Assembly (NCBI GenBank): GCA_012934845.2
Contig: WNNJ02000886.1
Location: 62,001-126,000, forward strand
DNA: 64,000 nt
Direction of reading: 5' to 3'
From: Pomphorhynchus laevis
Taxonomy: Eukaryota; Acanthocephala; Palaeacanthocephala; Echinorhynchida; Pomphorhynchidae
Position numbers and translations under genes: made by a program. Each line of letters begins with the position of its first letter. Positions within the stretch are counted from its first letter, which is position 1. The notes beneath the pieces were generated by a model. It ran no database searches, was not told the DNA's origin, and saw only the letters and a list, made by a program, of their open reading frames with translations. Shown piece by piece: positions 12,546 through 25,253 of the stretch.

Positions 12546-13325
12546 GTCATGATTATTGTTCTTCTTATTTTCGATCAACTTGATGAATTTTATTTCTATT
12601 TCTTATAATAGAGAAGTATACATTGACAAAATATTATTAAACTATTTAATTTACTATATATAAATCAACAAAAATTATTAAAGATAAATTTAAACTGTAA
12701 AGCGAAATTTTTTATGGATAGATAATAAGCAATATTATTTTTATCAGAGTAATATACACTAGACAATCAAATTTCATCAAAGGAAATATGTCATCAGCAC
12801 GTATTTTGCCTTGCTACTATGTTAGATCGAGGAATATGACCGAAAACTAATAACATAACAGCTCCTTGTGATGAACTCTAATATTTTTTACATACATCGT
12901 ATATTATTGGTCGATTCATGAAAATTTTATATTATTTTTAATTTTAATAATAAATTTAATGGTTATTTAAAAACAATTCTATAAAATATTATATCATTTT
13001 ATAATTTTTGATTATGGATCTATATTTTTAATTTATATATGATATAAAATACATTGACTAGTTAGCTGCTCTGATTTGTTCTACTGACAAGTTATTATTG
13101 ACCTGTGGACTTTGTTTTTATGGTAATATAATATCTGTCAGAAATACTACAACTATGTATTATTGATAATAAATCATTATTTTCTGCTTATTTTAAAGCA
13201 AGTTTGGTGATTTTTTTCTATTTCTTATAATAAAAAGTATAAGTCAACAAAATAATATTGAAATATTATATTTATACTATATAAATTAACAAAATATTAT
13301 TAAAAATCTATTTAATAATTAATGA
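12545..13325 (+). mobile_element. PLE tail copy
   Basis: Same tail module as the array upstream: start near 12,620, decayed hairpin block near 12,810-12,875, terminal box near 13,040-13,075, followed by another partial start. No reading frame. Confidence 0.5.
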
Positions 13326-13329
13326 TGTT

Positions 13330-14195
13330 TAAGGTAAAGAAAACTCCAAATGAGAGGCATATCAACGAAACAGTAACGCATGCCAAAGTTCGAATGATGA
13401 CGAGGAATGTATAGTAGGAATTGATTGTTTTAGCGAAATACTTTGGAGGACGAATATTCAGCACCGTGCAATTTTAGGTGAAGATACGGAGGTTATGATA
13501 AATTAAATGAAAAGCGAGAACGGCGGGGTAATATAAAACTTGATTTTGTACATTGAGCCAATGAAGATTAATAAGTTCATTCGAGATGGGATCAAAACGC
13601 CGGCCTCGATGAAGTATGTTGGCTGCAGTACGAAGAAAGCGACGCAGAGGAGAAGTAACAAAAGACGGGGGGGGTATGAGAAAAGTGAGATGCAATAGTC
13701 AAGACGAGGTAGTAGGAAGAAGGACATTAGAGTGTTAAAAATAGAAAATTTCGTGGTTTTTCGAATGTGACACATGTCACGAAGAATAGTATAACAGAAA
13801 CGAAAATTTTTTAGTTCAAATGATGAGAACGAGAAAGATGAGTCTATAATTACTCCGAGAAATGTTAGCGTATTCACGCAAGGTAGGCGATGGCCATTAT
13901 AAAATAGAGCAGGATAAGATTAAGTCTGCATGTGAGAAGGCTGGATCCAAAGAACACAAAATTTCGTGATATTTACCATTATTCGTATAGATGAAAGATG
14001 GTAATATAGGGATTCTAGGCAAGATGAAACCGAGGCGAGGAGAGTAGTTAAATATAAATGGGTGCAGACGAATAGATAAGGATGTCATCTTTATATATTC
14101 GTCTGCACCCATTCATCCTTAACTACTCTCATCCCTCCAGTTTAATCCTGCCTAGAATCCCTATATAACCACCTTTCATCCATTAGCATAGTGGT
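13330..14195 (-). mobile_element. L2/CR1-type LINE fragment with an inverted end
   Basis: The minus-strand frame at 13877-13503 begins TLTFLGVIIDSSFSFSS and continues with LDYCISLFS, matching the RT-to-tail region of L2/CR1 elements (compare LVFLGFHFDNKLSL and LDFCLSLFS in the copy at 8.8-9.0 kb). The outer part, about 13,960-14,105, is repeated in inverted orientation at about 14,115-14,195 (shared ctgcaccca, gattctaggca and accaccttt segments), making a hairpin. It is a different subfamily from the 7.8 kb copy. Confidence 0.55.
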
Positions 14196-14320
14196 AAATC
14201 CACCATTATAATTATGGTAAATTCACTATTATAATTATGGTAAATCCACCGTTCTAATGGTAAATTAAATTCTAATGGTAAATTCTTGTGTTAAATTAAA
14301 TTAGAATGATTAAATCCACC
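14196..14320. repeat. Short minisatellite-like tandem repeat
   Basis: Imperfect repeats of a unit close to ggtaaatccaccattataat, about 20-24 bp, run for roughly five copies and shorten toward the right. Confidence 0.55.
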
Positions 14321-14780
14321 ATTCTGATTTAATAATAAATTATATCGGTTTGTAACTATTAATTTTATAAAATCCTTTACAATTATTTATTATTAATAAT
14401 TATTTATCTTTATTTTTAATTTATATATAGTATAAAAATACTTAGACTCAGTTAGCTGATCTGATCATTAAGATTTTGCTACTGCGTTTTACGGAATACT
14501 TGTGTCCGCAACTGTGATAGATCTATAGTTTCATGTCTTAGATATCGCATAGAGTTATTAAATCTTATAGTTTTTATCTCCACGGTTTAAGCTTTACTTT
14601 CAGAGAGAACTGATTATTGACTTAAACATCGAAATGCAGAATCAAATTTAACTAAACGACCGAGTAAGTTCACTTTTAAATAATACATTTTAGTGTTTAA
14701 ATCAATTATCTGTGAATGTAGGTAATTGATTAACGTAGAAAATCAGCATATGAGCGTAGTGATTATAGTTTAAAAACAAT
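14320..14780. other. PLE terminal box, then unrecognised non-coding DNA
   Basis: A PLE tail end (tacttagactcagttagctgatctgatc) lies at about 14,443-14,468. The rest shows no frame or repeat I recognise. Confidence 0.45.
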
Positions 14781-14895
14781 CTTCATACGTTACTGTTCCA
14801 TACGAGATAAAAAATGGTAAATAGATAAAATCAGAAAAAAAAACTATTCCTATATTATACGTGAATCCAAAATTATAAAGAATTTAAAAATTTAA
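14780..14895 (+). mobile_element. PLE RT fragment at left of nested LINE insertions
   Basis: ctattcctatattatacgtgaatccaaaattataaagaa resembles 29,618-29,660 of the better PLE copy (the LYWNPKLHKNP region). The sequence then switches to the RTE 3' end. The matching right part of a PLE begins at about 20,140. Confidence 0.4.
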
Positions 14896-15925
14896 CAAGG
14901 TTCTTATACAACAGAAACAATTTCTTAACAAGAAAAAAAACCAACAATATACAAGATTTTTCTTGTCGTTGACTGATCCGGGTGTCGGGTAGTGAAGGTA
15001 GTGCACGAACCAAACTACTCCATGCATTGCAATTCTGGGCAACAGACCAGAGTTCTCTTTCAGATAGCTCAAAGCGGTATTCGGTCAGTGTCGAGATTTG
15101 ATCTCTATACCGGTATTGAAGTATATCTCGAGGTCTCTTTCCAGAGAGTCCGGCCTTAAACCTCTCTGAGTAAGGCAACCATATACATCCTCAAAATGTG
15201 TCCTAGCTACCTCAACTGACTTTCTTCGACGTGGAGAAGTAGCGACTTTACTCTGAGTCTATCCCGGATGACCGAATTCCAAAACTTATCTCTATGACTA
15301 AAATCGGCCACACCGCGAAGTAACCTCAATTCGGTCTCCAATATCCAAAAAATTATCATTTTGGTCATAACCGAAAGCTCATGATCATAGATTTAGATAG
15401 AAACGAAAATTGTGCGGTAAACCGAAAGCTTCGCCTGAAGACTTAACTAGCGCTTCACAACGACAGACCTTTATAAATAATGTATAAACAGATCCGCTTC
15501 TCAATCTCCATGTTGATACTGCCGCCCTCGGGAACAATACCCCGAGATACTTAAAATCCTTCACATCAGGAAGAAACTATACCCCAATCCGGATTGACAT
15601 TAACAACCGAATACGAGACGACCACATAGAAACAGTCTTGGAGGTACTAACCAACATCCATGCCGAATGGCATCCAATCGTAAATTGATCTAGTAGGAAT
15701 TGTAAGTCCTCAGAACAAAAAGCCAACAATACAACGGCATCTGCAAAAAGCGGAGTTTGTATTCTGATAGAACCAACTGAATACCGACATCCGACAGAGC
15801 AGTCTTCTCGCAATTATGTACATGTAAACAAGGAACAAAAGTGAAGATAAAGGACCCTGACGAAGCCCGTCAGAAACAAGGATCCCAAGCTGTGGCTCAA
15901 ATAACTCTATTGATACTTTAAACAT
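14895..15925 (-). mobile_element. RTE LINE 3' half (copy D)
   Basis: On the minus strand the RT C-terminal half runs from about 15,920 (LFEPQLGILVSDGLRQGPLSSLLF) through ADAVVLLAFCSEDLQFLL near 15,745-15,700 and the STSKTVSMW segment, to the SERELWSVAQNCNAWSSLVRALPSLPD end near 15,070-14,990. The 3' terminus reads caacaatttcttaacaagaa on plus at about 14,915. It is 5'-truncated and has frame changes. Confidence 0.7.
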
Positions 15926-17080
15926 ATATAAGTTAATAATATAATAATATAATATTTAATAATATAATAAATAATATAATACATATTATATAACAATAAA
16001 TATTATTTGTGCTTATATCAATGTGTGTGATAGTCGCTTAGATAATTTGATTTTAAACTTTGTTATTTAAAAATTACATCAAAAGAAATTTCATGACTTT
16101 ACAAAAATAGACTTTAAGTTAAAAATTATAAAAATAAGGAATAGAAATTTGCTAATAGAAATATTATTTCAGATATCATACACGATCATTATGTATTTAG
16201 CTGCTGTTTCTTTTGATTGAGGACCCTGATAAGACAACAGTTTATCTTACATATCCTTATTTCAACGCAATGCACATTATATATTAATATATTTATAAAA
16301 TATTATTGGAGTTACTAAATCAGTATTTTCAATATTGAAATTCATACACAGTTTTTATAAACTACTTAAATTGAAACACTTTATGTGAAAATTTATAAAC
16401 TTTTTGTTTCTCTAAATCAATTGTCATTGAAAGAAGAACTTTTATGTAACATCTGATGTGCTATCTGGAGTTTGGGCAATCCCAATTTTTTAAATACATG
16501 AAATCATTAATTGATGTTCATCAATAATAACTGTGCTTGTATAAATTAGCTAAAACTTACAGGATTCCCTAAAAACTCATGTGCCTGATAACTAATATTC
16601 TTTGGTCAATATCGTACAATGAATATAATCTCGCACTAGTTGTCTAGTTGAGTAAACGCCTAAATATTGTAATAAATATAATGTGAATAAAAATAAATTA
16701 TAAAGGTACGATTCGCCTTCTTTACTATTTACACCTCTTAAATAAATCAATCGTTATTATAAATTTAAATGCCAACCAAGAACTAAAATATATATTACTA
16801 AAAATTCAAACCAACCGTGATTAGATATCACAGGAACTACTTAGTTTTTCATAACTTCACATTTATATCATATTATAATATGGCTCACTCTAATGCTATA
16901 ATTGGCATTAATGCAGAATACTGAACAATAGCCCCTTGGCACAATACAATTTCATCAACTCAGCTATTATTGATTTATATAATATGTGCTTAACAATAAA
17001 ACCAACCTCATGTTTCATTAGTATATTTTCAGTGAAGTAAGGTTTGAAAGGTAAGCCTCGATTGTTTAAATATGCACAAA
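15926..17080. other. AT-rich spacer with a decayed PLE tail
   Basis: 16,140-16,310 resembles the PLE hairpin and tail module (tgctgtttcttttgattgagga ... gataagacaacag). Around 15,920-15,990 is a simple ata/taat-rich stretch. No gene seen. Confidence 0.4.
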
Positions 17081-17084
17081 TAAC

Positions 17085-20000
17085 AACAATTTCTTAAAAA
17101 ACAGATAATATACAAGATTTTTCCTGCCAACCACGTGTCCGGGTGTAGGGTCGTGGAGGCAGTTCACGAACCAAACTACTCTAGACATCGCGATCCTGGA
17201 CGACAGACCTGAGTTCTCTTTCAGATACCTAAGGCGATCATCGGCCAGTTTCGAGATTTGATCTCTCCACCTGTATCAAGGTCTACCTCGAGGTCTTTTT
17301 CCGTAGAGTCCGGCCTGGAAAACCCTCCTAGGAAGGCGATCCCTAGACATCCTCAGAACGTGTCCTTGCTACCTCAGCTGACTTTCTTCCATAGATAAGC
17401 AACGACTTTACTTCGAGTCTTTCCAGAACAACCAAATTCCTAACCTTATCTCATAGGGTAAGACCGGCCACACTGCGAAGGAACCTCATTTCGGTTGCAT
17501 GTATCCGAGATATTATCCCTTCGGTCACAACCCAAAGATCTTGACATTAGTCAAGATAGGAACGAAGATTGCGTTGCAAACCGAAAACTTTGCCCGACTC
17601 AATTCCCGCTTCACCACGACAGACCTGTACAAAGAACGCATTGCTGCGCTAGCTGCACAAATCTGATTCTCAATCTCCTTGATGTTCATATCATCCCTCG
17701 AGAACAAAACCCCAAGATACTTAAAATTTTCCAAATAAGGAAGAAGCTTTTCTTCCAATCCGGATTGACATTGGCACCTGAATCCGAAATGAACATATAG
17801 AGACAGTCAGTATTGGAGGTACTAACAGACATCCCTGTCGCTTGGTATTATATTGTGAATCGGTCTAGTAGTCATTGTAAGTCCTCAGGACAAGAAGTTA
17901 ACAAGACAACGTCATTTGCAAGAAGCAGATATGGTATCCTGATGAAACCGAACTGAAGACCGATATCTGTCAAAGCAGCCCGTCTCACAATTTTGTACAT
18001 GTAAACAAGGAACAAAAGTGGAGAAAAAGGGTTCTGGCGAAGCCAATCGCCTACTGGAAATGATTTAGACTTCTTACCTAGAACACGAACACAACTCATA
18101 TTTTTTACAGAGAAGTCACAGCTACTCGAAGATAGTGTAATACTCCGTACTTCTTTAAAACATCCCACAACCTCTGTCTAGGAACTCGGTCGAATGCCTT
18201 CTCAAAATCTACACAGCACATGTAGACCGGTTGAGCGAACACCCAAGACCGATCGAAGATAGTTGAGAGAGTAAAGAGCTGATCCGTAGTTCCACGACCT
18301 GGACGAAAGTTGCATTGTTCCTCTTGCAACTGTCTCTCTACTATACGCCGTATCCTTAACTCTAGAATCCTAGCAAAAAGCTTACCAGTTTGGCTAAGAG
18401 TGATGCCCCGATAATTGGAGCACACTCTTCGGTTACCTTTATTAAAGATCGGTACCACCAATCACGTTCGCCACTCACTAGAAACCTTGCACGACTTCAA
18501 TGCAACATTGAATATCCGTGTTAGCAACTTCATGCCAACAACGTAGAGAGCCTTTAAAGCTTCAGGTCGAATTTCGTCTACTCCATAAGACTTGTCATTA
18601 CCCCGTTTTGTTAACAACAACAATGACCTCTTCCAAAGAGATAAGCTCCTCCGTTGGTTCTACAAGAGAAGACATATCTACCGGATTAAGGAGACTTATA
18701 AATTGCTCTTTCAAACCACCAAATAGTTTTTCAATATCAGTCAGCATAGATCCTGTCTTGTCATAGACAGTTTGATGAGTTTTCTGCTTGCCTACACGAG
18801 GGTTCTTGATTGTCCTCTAAAACATCTTCGAAGCTGACATATAATCAAGTTCTAAGCGCTATCCAAATTTCTCCCGATCGTCCTTTTTCGCTTTGGTAGC
18901 TGCTCGAGCTGAAGGTAGCTGCTCTTTGCCTACTGTAAATGTCTACAGCTTTCACTGATTTGTCAGACAAAGTCGCCATATAAGCAATCCTCTTCAGTTG
19001 GACAAAATTTCTAACTGTTGGTGTCCGTACACCAAGTAGTTCGACAAGTAGTTCACCAAGTAGTCCATCTGCGACAACCACCTAGGGGCCTCGAGCCACA
19101 ACTTTTTATAATTGCTTTGGCAAGCGTGGATCTGAACATATCCCAATACTAATCAATGTTCCTAAAATCTTCTGGTAACCGAAAGATGTCCTCCCCGATG
19201 TATTTATTAAAACGTTCTTTGACAAGAAACATCTACAATATGCTCCTAGCGTGCCATCATACAACGTTTGGGTTTATCAGGCTTGTCTATTATCCGATCC
19301 TGTTATCGAAGTTTACTAACTACAAGATAATGATCGGTCGACAGCTTAGCACATATATTCACACGAGTGTCCAGAACATAACGTGCAGATCAGGTGAAAC
19401 GATTACAAAATCGATCATTGAACTTTGACTGATAATCCTGATGTCATGTAAATCTTTGGATCTCCTTATGTTCAAACATGGTGTTGGCTGTGATAAATTG
19501 TTACGAGAACAAAAGTGCAGTAATTCAACACCACTCTCATTCAGATCAGAGAGTCCGTTCTTCACCAACACTCCACTTCAAGTGCTATTGTCGTTACCAA
19601 CATGAGTATTGAAGTAACCCAATAAAACGAGGGAATCTCCCACAGAAGTACTATCAAACATAGCATTAAGATCTTACATGAACACTCCACATTCAGAGAT
19701 AATGTTGAGAGCATACGCACACACAAGTGTTATCCACTTTCCCTCTTTGACTAAACGTCTCAGAGACGCTAACCTTTCGTTCGCAGGATTAAACCTCTCT
19801 CTATCACGAGTGACAACCGCAGACTTGTCAGTATCCCTACACCCGCTTGCCGTCGCTTTCCGTTGGTAACTCCCGAATAGTTGAAAGTCCAACCTTGATC
19901 CAAAAGTTTAGTTCCAGTTTTAGAATAGTGAAAAGATGACACTTCGACTATTTCTAGACCGAAGCGAATCATCTCTCCAACTAATTATGGTTCCATCCCC

Positions 20001-20135
20001 GCTAACGAGATGACATTCCACGTTCCTATATGAAGACTAGTCCGCTTCAGATGTTGATGCCTCTTTCGCTGTCTCCGTATAATTGCCCGGTCATACAATA
20101 CCCAACAATGAAAATTCCTCCGGTCAGTGGTGAGT
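17085..20135 (-). mobile_element. RTE LINE, near full length, minus strand (copy E)
   Basis: This is the longest copy of the RTE family here. The 5' end near 20,135 corresponds to base 4,930 of copy A. The endonuclease region lies near 19,970-19,480 (FNYSGVTNGKRRQAGVGILTS, then SMIDFVIVSPDL). The RT core is at 18461-18105: VVPIFNKGNRRVCSNYRGITL, FRPGRGTTDQLFTLS, then CVDFEKAFDRVPRQRLWD. The catalytic box near 17,920 reads LANDVVLL where FADDVVLL is expected. The tail near 17,760-17,530 contains YLENFKYLGVLFSRD and AASAAMRSLYRSV. Stops and frame changes separate these segments. It is flanked on the right by PLE RT sequence, so it probably inserted into that PLE. Confidence 0.8.
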
Positions 20136-20139
20136 TAAC

Positions 20140-20890
20140 CATTTAGTATACAGTTTTTAAATCTAAATTAAAACATCTTTCAGTTTTTATGAATACAATA
20201 CTAAAATAGTTATAACACACTTTAAAAAATATTGTAAGGTAATCGAAATTAATACTGGTATAAAACACTTTTTCAGTATTGATTCTAAAAAAGAATTCTT
20301 AGAACAGCAAAAGGAATAAATTTTCAAAATATAAATACATACGATTTTAGTACGCTTTATACAAATCTAGATTTAGTGGATATTAAAGAAGCGTTAGAAA
20401 AATTAACGCATATCTAACAAAATAAAACCAACAAGTAAATATAAATATATGGATAAAATTAAGTTATTAGAATTCTTAAATTTATTTAAAAGTAGATACA
20501 TTCATATTTAGACAAGTAAAAAGTGTTTCGGTAGTAGGTAATAGTAGTCCAATCGTAGCTTACTTATTTTTAAGCTTTATAGAATATGAATTTGTTCATA
20601 ACTGCTTAAAAATAAATCTAAATTATATATAGAGATATGAAATATACGCTTCAATCTATTGATGATATATGTGTATTTTACACTTTTACGCTCGTAATAT
20701 TATTCAATAAGTGAACAAATTTATTTAGATATTTTAATTTTCAATAAACTATTATCGAACAACGAAACTTTACGAATTGCCATAATTTCTAAAAATATTG
20801 GTTTTCTGATATTTAATTAATATTTTTTATAAATTAATATTTAATAATTAATATTTAATTAATATTTATTTAATATTTTTCAGATATCTT
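20140..20890 (+). mobile_element. PLE RT fragment (RT3-RT5), right of the nested LINEs
   Basis: It parallels 29,740-30,330 of the better copy: SINSKKEF-like, NTYDFSTLYTNLDLVDIKEAL near 20,336-20,400, a decayed VKGVPMGG region near 20,515-20,560, SFIEYEFVHNC near 20,580-20,605, and SIDDICVF near 20,656-20,680. It breaks up after about 20,770. Confidence 0.65.
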
Positions 20891-22310
20891 ATTATATTAC
20901 ATTCATCGGTGAGTGTAATATGCATTACAAGCCTACGCGTGAATTATCCATGATTGTATTGTTTCAGATAAAATTTAAAAATTCTAAATTTCAAAGTATT
21001 TTTTAAATCCCTGTTCAAAATATCCATTGATGGTTACTAAATTCATAAAGTTGAAAACAAGTTAGTTGTATATGTGTGATTTGTGCCTGTCAAAAATGAT
21101 GTGATGTTGGGTAGTCACTTAAGGGTCATGTAAATTTTGCATGTGAAATTTCAATTGGGTTAATTACTTATCATTTGATATTATACGTTATTTTCCCAGC
21201 ATTATGATGCAATTCAGAATGTTGATTTAATAAAATATTATGAATACAGTATTTATATCATTTGATTCCTGCATTGTTATACTGCGATGTACCATCAACA
21301 CTGAATGCACAAGAAAATTATTAATCAAATCCCTATAATATCATGGAATAAACTACACTTTACACAAATATGCACACTATATTAAAACTTCGATAGCACT
21401 TTTGATTAAAGATCTTTAACTTCCAATAATAACAAAACACAACTTTTAACGATGTAAATTATATTCGATGCTTGAATAAGTCATCCAATTGCAAGTGACA
21501 TATTAATGACTGCCTGAACAATGCTATTTTGGTTATCTTGTGTATATGTAGTTTAAGTGATTATACACACCCAACATTAACTTTCATACACCGCAAACCA
21601 AATTCGAACAAGTGACGATTTATTTAATTCGTATGTGAATCCGCACTGTATATTTGATTTACAATAGGCTAAAGTTAACAATCAGTAATTATTCAATGTC
21701 TAAATACTGCGAATGTAGCATGTGAAGCCTTTGATTTTAATTTGCGGTGTATATTCTTCGATTTATAATTAATGTCGATTAGACCACATCACAGATTTAC
21801 CGACAGAGGCATTAGTAGGTAATTACGGATGCGAAAAGCACGCTCCCACTGTCGTAGACAACTTTATAAAAGCTTAATCGCACTTCTCGCTTTTATCGAA
21901 GTGGCTATATTATGACAAATGAATGAAATTGAATGAAGGTGTTCTCGATAAAAATTACTGGATGATAGACAAAACTGAAATCAGAAAATTCATTGAATGA
22001 AGCTACTATTCAAGCAGGTGAGGTTTAAGTTTAATAGCAGCTATAGTTAAAATATCATTGATTTTCAGAGGTTTGAATACATAAAAAATTGTTTATTTAT
22101 TGCACTACATATTTTCTATATTAAACCGAAAACATTCTAACTCAGTAGTACTTTTATACAATCAAATTATCGTTTTATATTTGTTTATTTTTTATTGTTT
22201 TAATTTGTTTAAATATATAACTATTGCTTATTAATAATTGAATATAAAATAAATGGAAGAGGTCTATTAATTATATAAATTCTCAAACGATACTGCTTTC
22301 AACATCATAT
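20890..22310. other. Non-coding stretch, nothing recognised
   Basis: AT-rich sequence with only short frames. No RNA gene, known repeat or coding similarity seen on either strand. Confidence 0.45.
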
Positions 22311-22319
22311 CAACACTTT

Positions 22320-22760
22320 GAAAATTAATAGAGGAAATAAAAATATCATAAATCAAGGATAATTTGCTCCTGCTACTATGTTAGGTTAAGGAATAGGAGC
22401 TGAAACCTAATAACCTAACAGTTTCTCCACATAACATATAATCTTAATTATGATATAAAACATATTATTAATTAATCAATTCATAAAAAATTTAGTTTAA
22501 AACTATCTTACTTTATATGAATCTAAATTATGAAAATTCTTATATTTTTATTTTAAATTTCAATTATAAATCTTAACTTGATATAAATATAAATTGTATA
22601 AAATCTTATATAATTATTTATTATTAATCTTTATTTTTATTCATATTTAATATAAAATACGTAGACATAGTTATATGATCTAATTCTTAGGATTAAATTA
22701 TTTATTAATATATAATTAGTTAAATATAGTACAAAATACGTAGAGTTTGATAACTGATTT
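22320..22760 (+). mobile_element. PLE tail copies
   Basis: A hairpin block lies near 22,372-22,428; here tgttaggtta pairs exactly with taacctaaca. Two terminal boxes follow near 22,655-22,685 (tacgtagacatagtt) and 22,735-22,765. Confidence 0.55.
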
Positions 22761-23500
22761 AATCATCAGGATATCATTCTAATTGCATTTCATTGTATAG
22801 TCATTGTTTACTGAAAATATTGTATTATAGTAATAAATATCTTCAATATGTAAAATCGTTAAACACTATAGACAGGAAGCCAAAGGGGCCATATTTGAAA
22901 TTTTAATCTATATTTGTTTTTGATCAATTGAACATTGATTAAAACCATGATCAGTTTTAATTTATCACCTCGAAACATTCCTAACCACTTAGTAGTTGTA
23001 TAAAGTGGCTACATCACATTTCGATATTTAAGGTTCTATGTTCAAAAGCGTTCGTATGTTAAGTTGACGAAGTTGTAAGAATTTTCGTTTTTATATTACA
23101 TAATACATTATATATTATTTATTAATCAATTTATAAAAATTGAGTATCAAAAGTGTTTTGCCTGAATTAAATAAATAATAAAAAAAATTATAAAAAAAAA
23201 TTTCTGAATTTTAAAAAATCTTGATATCAAGATATTTTCATTTTTACACTTATTTAAATACAAAATTTGCAGACTTAGTTAACTGATTTGAGTGAATTAA
23301 CTGATCAGGGGTAATCATATATGACTTTATCGAATACTGAATGAATTTAAAGCGAATTGACACGATTTTTGTGATTAAGATTTAATAATACTCTTTTATT
23401 TATTTATTTTTAATTATATATTTAAACTCATTAAATTTATTTTATTTAAAATTATAGTATATTATATTTATTTACTTTGTTTTATAAAAAATTAATGAAA
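22761..23500. other. AT-rich spacer
   Basis: Contains one decayed PLE terminal box near 23,265-23,300 (ttgcagacttagttaactgatttga). Otherwise nothing recognised. Confidence 0.35.
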
Positions 23501-24440
23501 TTATAGATTTTAAGCGTTATAGAATATGAATTTGTTTATAACTGTTTAAAATAATAAATCTAAATTATACATTAAATATATGTTTAGATATATTGATGAT
23601 ATTTGTGTGTATTTAACTCTAATAATTTATATCCAATAAGTGATTCTAATTCTTAACAAAACCAATATTAATGATAAAGAAGGTGTATATCTAGATATGA
23701 ACATTAAATTAACATTAACTAAAACTACTATTAATTTATATCGTAAAGATGACATATTTAAATTTACAAGAAACATATTTTTGCATGAGCATTCATGCAT
23801 ACCATATAATATAAAATATAATACATTAAATAATGAAATTTTAAGAATTGCAACAATATGTAATGATATTGGCTTTCTTCAAAATCATTTAAATAATTTA
23901 ATAGATACATATTTTAAACTAGGTTACTATAAAAATAACATCAAGCAGAAAATAGTAAAATATATAAATCAACACAATAATATAAAGAATAAATTTAAAC
24001 TCTTAAGTGGCAAATTTTTATGGATAGATAATAAATAATATACTCTGTATTAGAATAAGATACTAGATAATAAGATTTCATTAAAAGAAATATGTCATTA
24101 GCATGTATTTCTCGTCGATGCTACTCTGGGTCGAAGAATAGGGGGCCGAAATCTAATAACATAGCAGTTCCTCCTAACCATCTCCTGTCATTGTTCTGAC
24201 AAAATGTCCGTAATTTATTAGTCAATTCATAAAAAATTGATTTTTATTCAAAATTTCAGTTTTTAATTTTAACTTGATTTAAACTCTATAAAATGTTATC
24301 TAACAATTATTTATTATTTATAATTATTTTTAATTATTTAATTTTTTATCAGCTATTATTTATTATTATTTTAATTATTATTTAATTTTTATTTAACATC
24401 AGTTTTTATTGATAAATAATATAAAATACGTATACTCAAA
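23500..24440 (+). mobile_element. PLE RT thumb region and tail
   Basis: The frame 23640-24038 (132 codons) is nearly identical to 30,340-30,725: EGVYLDMNIKLTLTKT, FLHEHSCIPYNIKYNTLNNE, then YFKLGYYKNNIKQKIVKYI and KFLWIDNK before the stop. Upstream, 23,515-23,640 holds decayed EYEFVYNC and RYIDDIC segments. The tail with its hairpin block (24,110-24,175) and terminal box (24,420-24,445) follows. The protein ends without a GIY-YIG domain, as in all copies of this family here. Confidence 0.7.
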
Positions 24441-24449
24441 TAGTTGAAC

Positions 24450-25250
24450 TTTTTGAAAGTTTATTTAATTTGTAAAATTTAGGAGCTCTTATTAAATGTG
24501 TTTTTCTTTACAAAAGAATTTTATGAAAGTTGATGAATTGGTTAATTATAACAAGTTAAAAATTTTATTAATAATATCATAATTTAGATTTATCCATAAA
24601 TTTTTTGGATTGTTTCCGCACGCATAATACATATATGAATATAAATGAAATAGTCTAATCTGGAGCTTTTTTCATCAAAAAGAACTCTGCTGAAATTAAA
24701 GTAAATAATTACATTAAAATAGAAGTGCAATAAAAATAATTGTTATTGAACTTTGTTCAATTGCTAAGCAAATAAATTGTCGTAGGGCCATCAACGTCTT
24801 GAACTAGTCTTGCACATCTAAACCATAGATTTTTTGAAGTTGCCCTTAGATTTGTTAGATAGTTACTATTTCACTATCGATCTGGCTTGGTTGTTTTAAA
24901 CTAATGCAATTTTGCCAAATGTGTTACTTGCAGTACACAAAGAGTCAATTTAGGTAGAACGAATAATATACATGATGATATTCTTACAATTTTTACTAAA
25001 AGTTGTGTTGAAAGATAAATAAACAATAATGTATTTTATCAACTTACATCGAATATACAAATAACATCTTTATAACAGAAAAGCTTGTATCTAGTTGAAA
25101 CAATGTTGGATTGAACACTAATAGAACTAGTTATGATAGATTCGAAATAGATTCACTAATTTTGTATTATCTTGAGCTTAATGAATCAAATCATTAAAAG
25201 TCGTGATAATGTCGATTTTTTGATATTTGGAAATATTTTTTCTGAGCTAC
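24450..25250. other. Non-coding stretch downstream of the 25.25 kb gene
   Basis: No frame or repeat recognised. It probably includes the 3' UTR of the minus-strand gene that ends at 25,254. Confidence 0.4.
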
Positions 25251-25253
25251 CCT

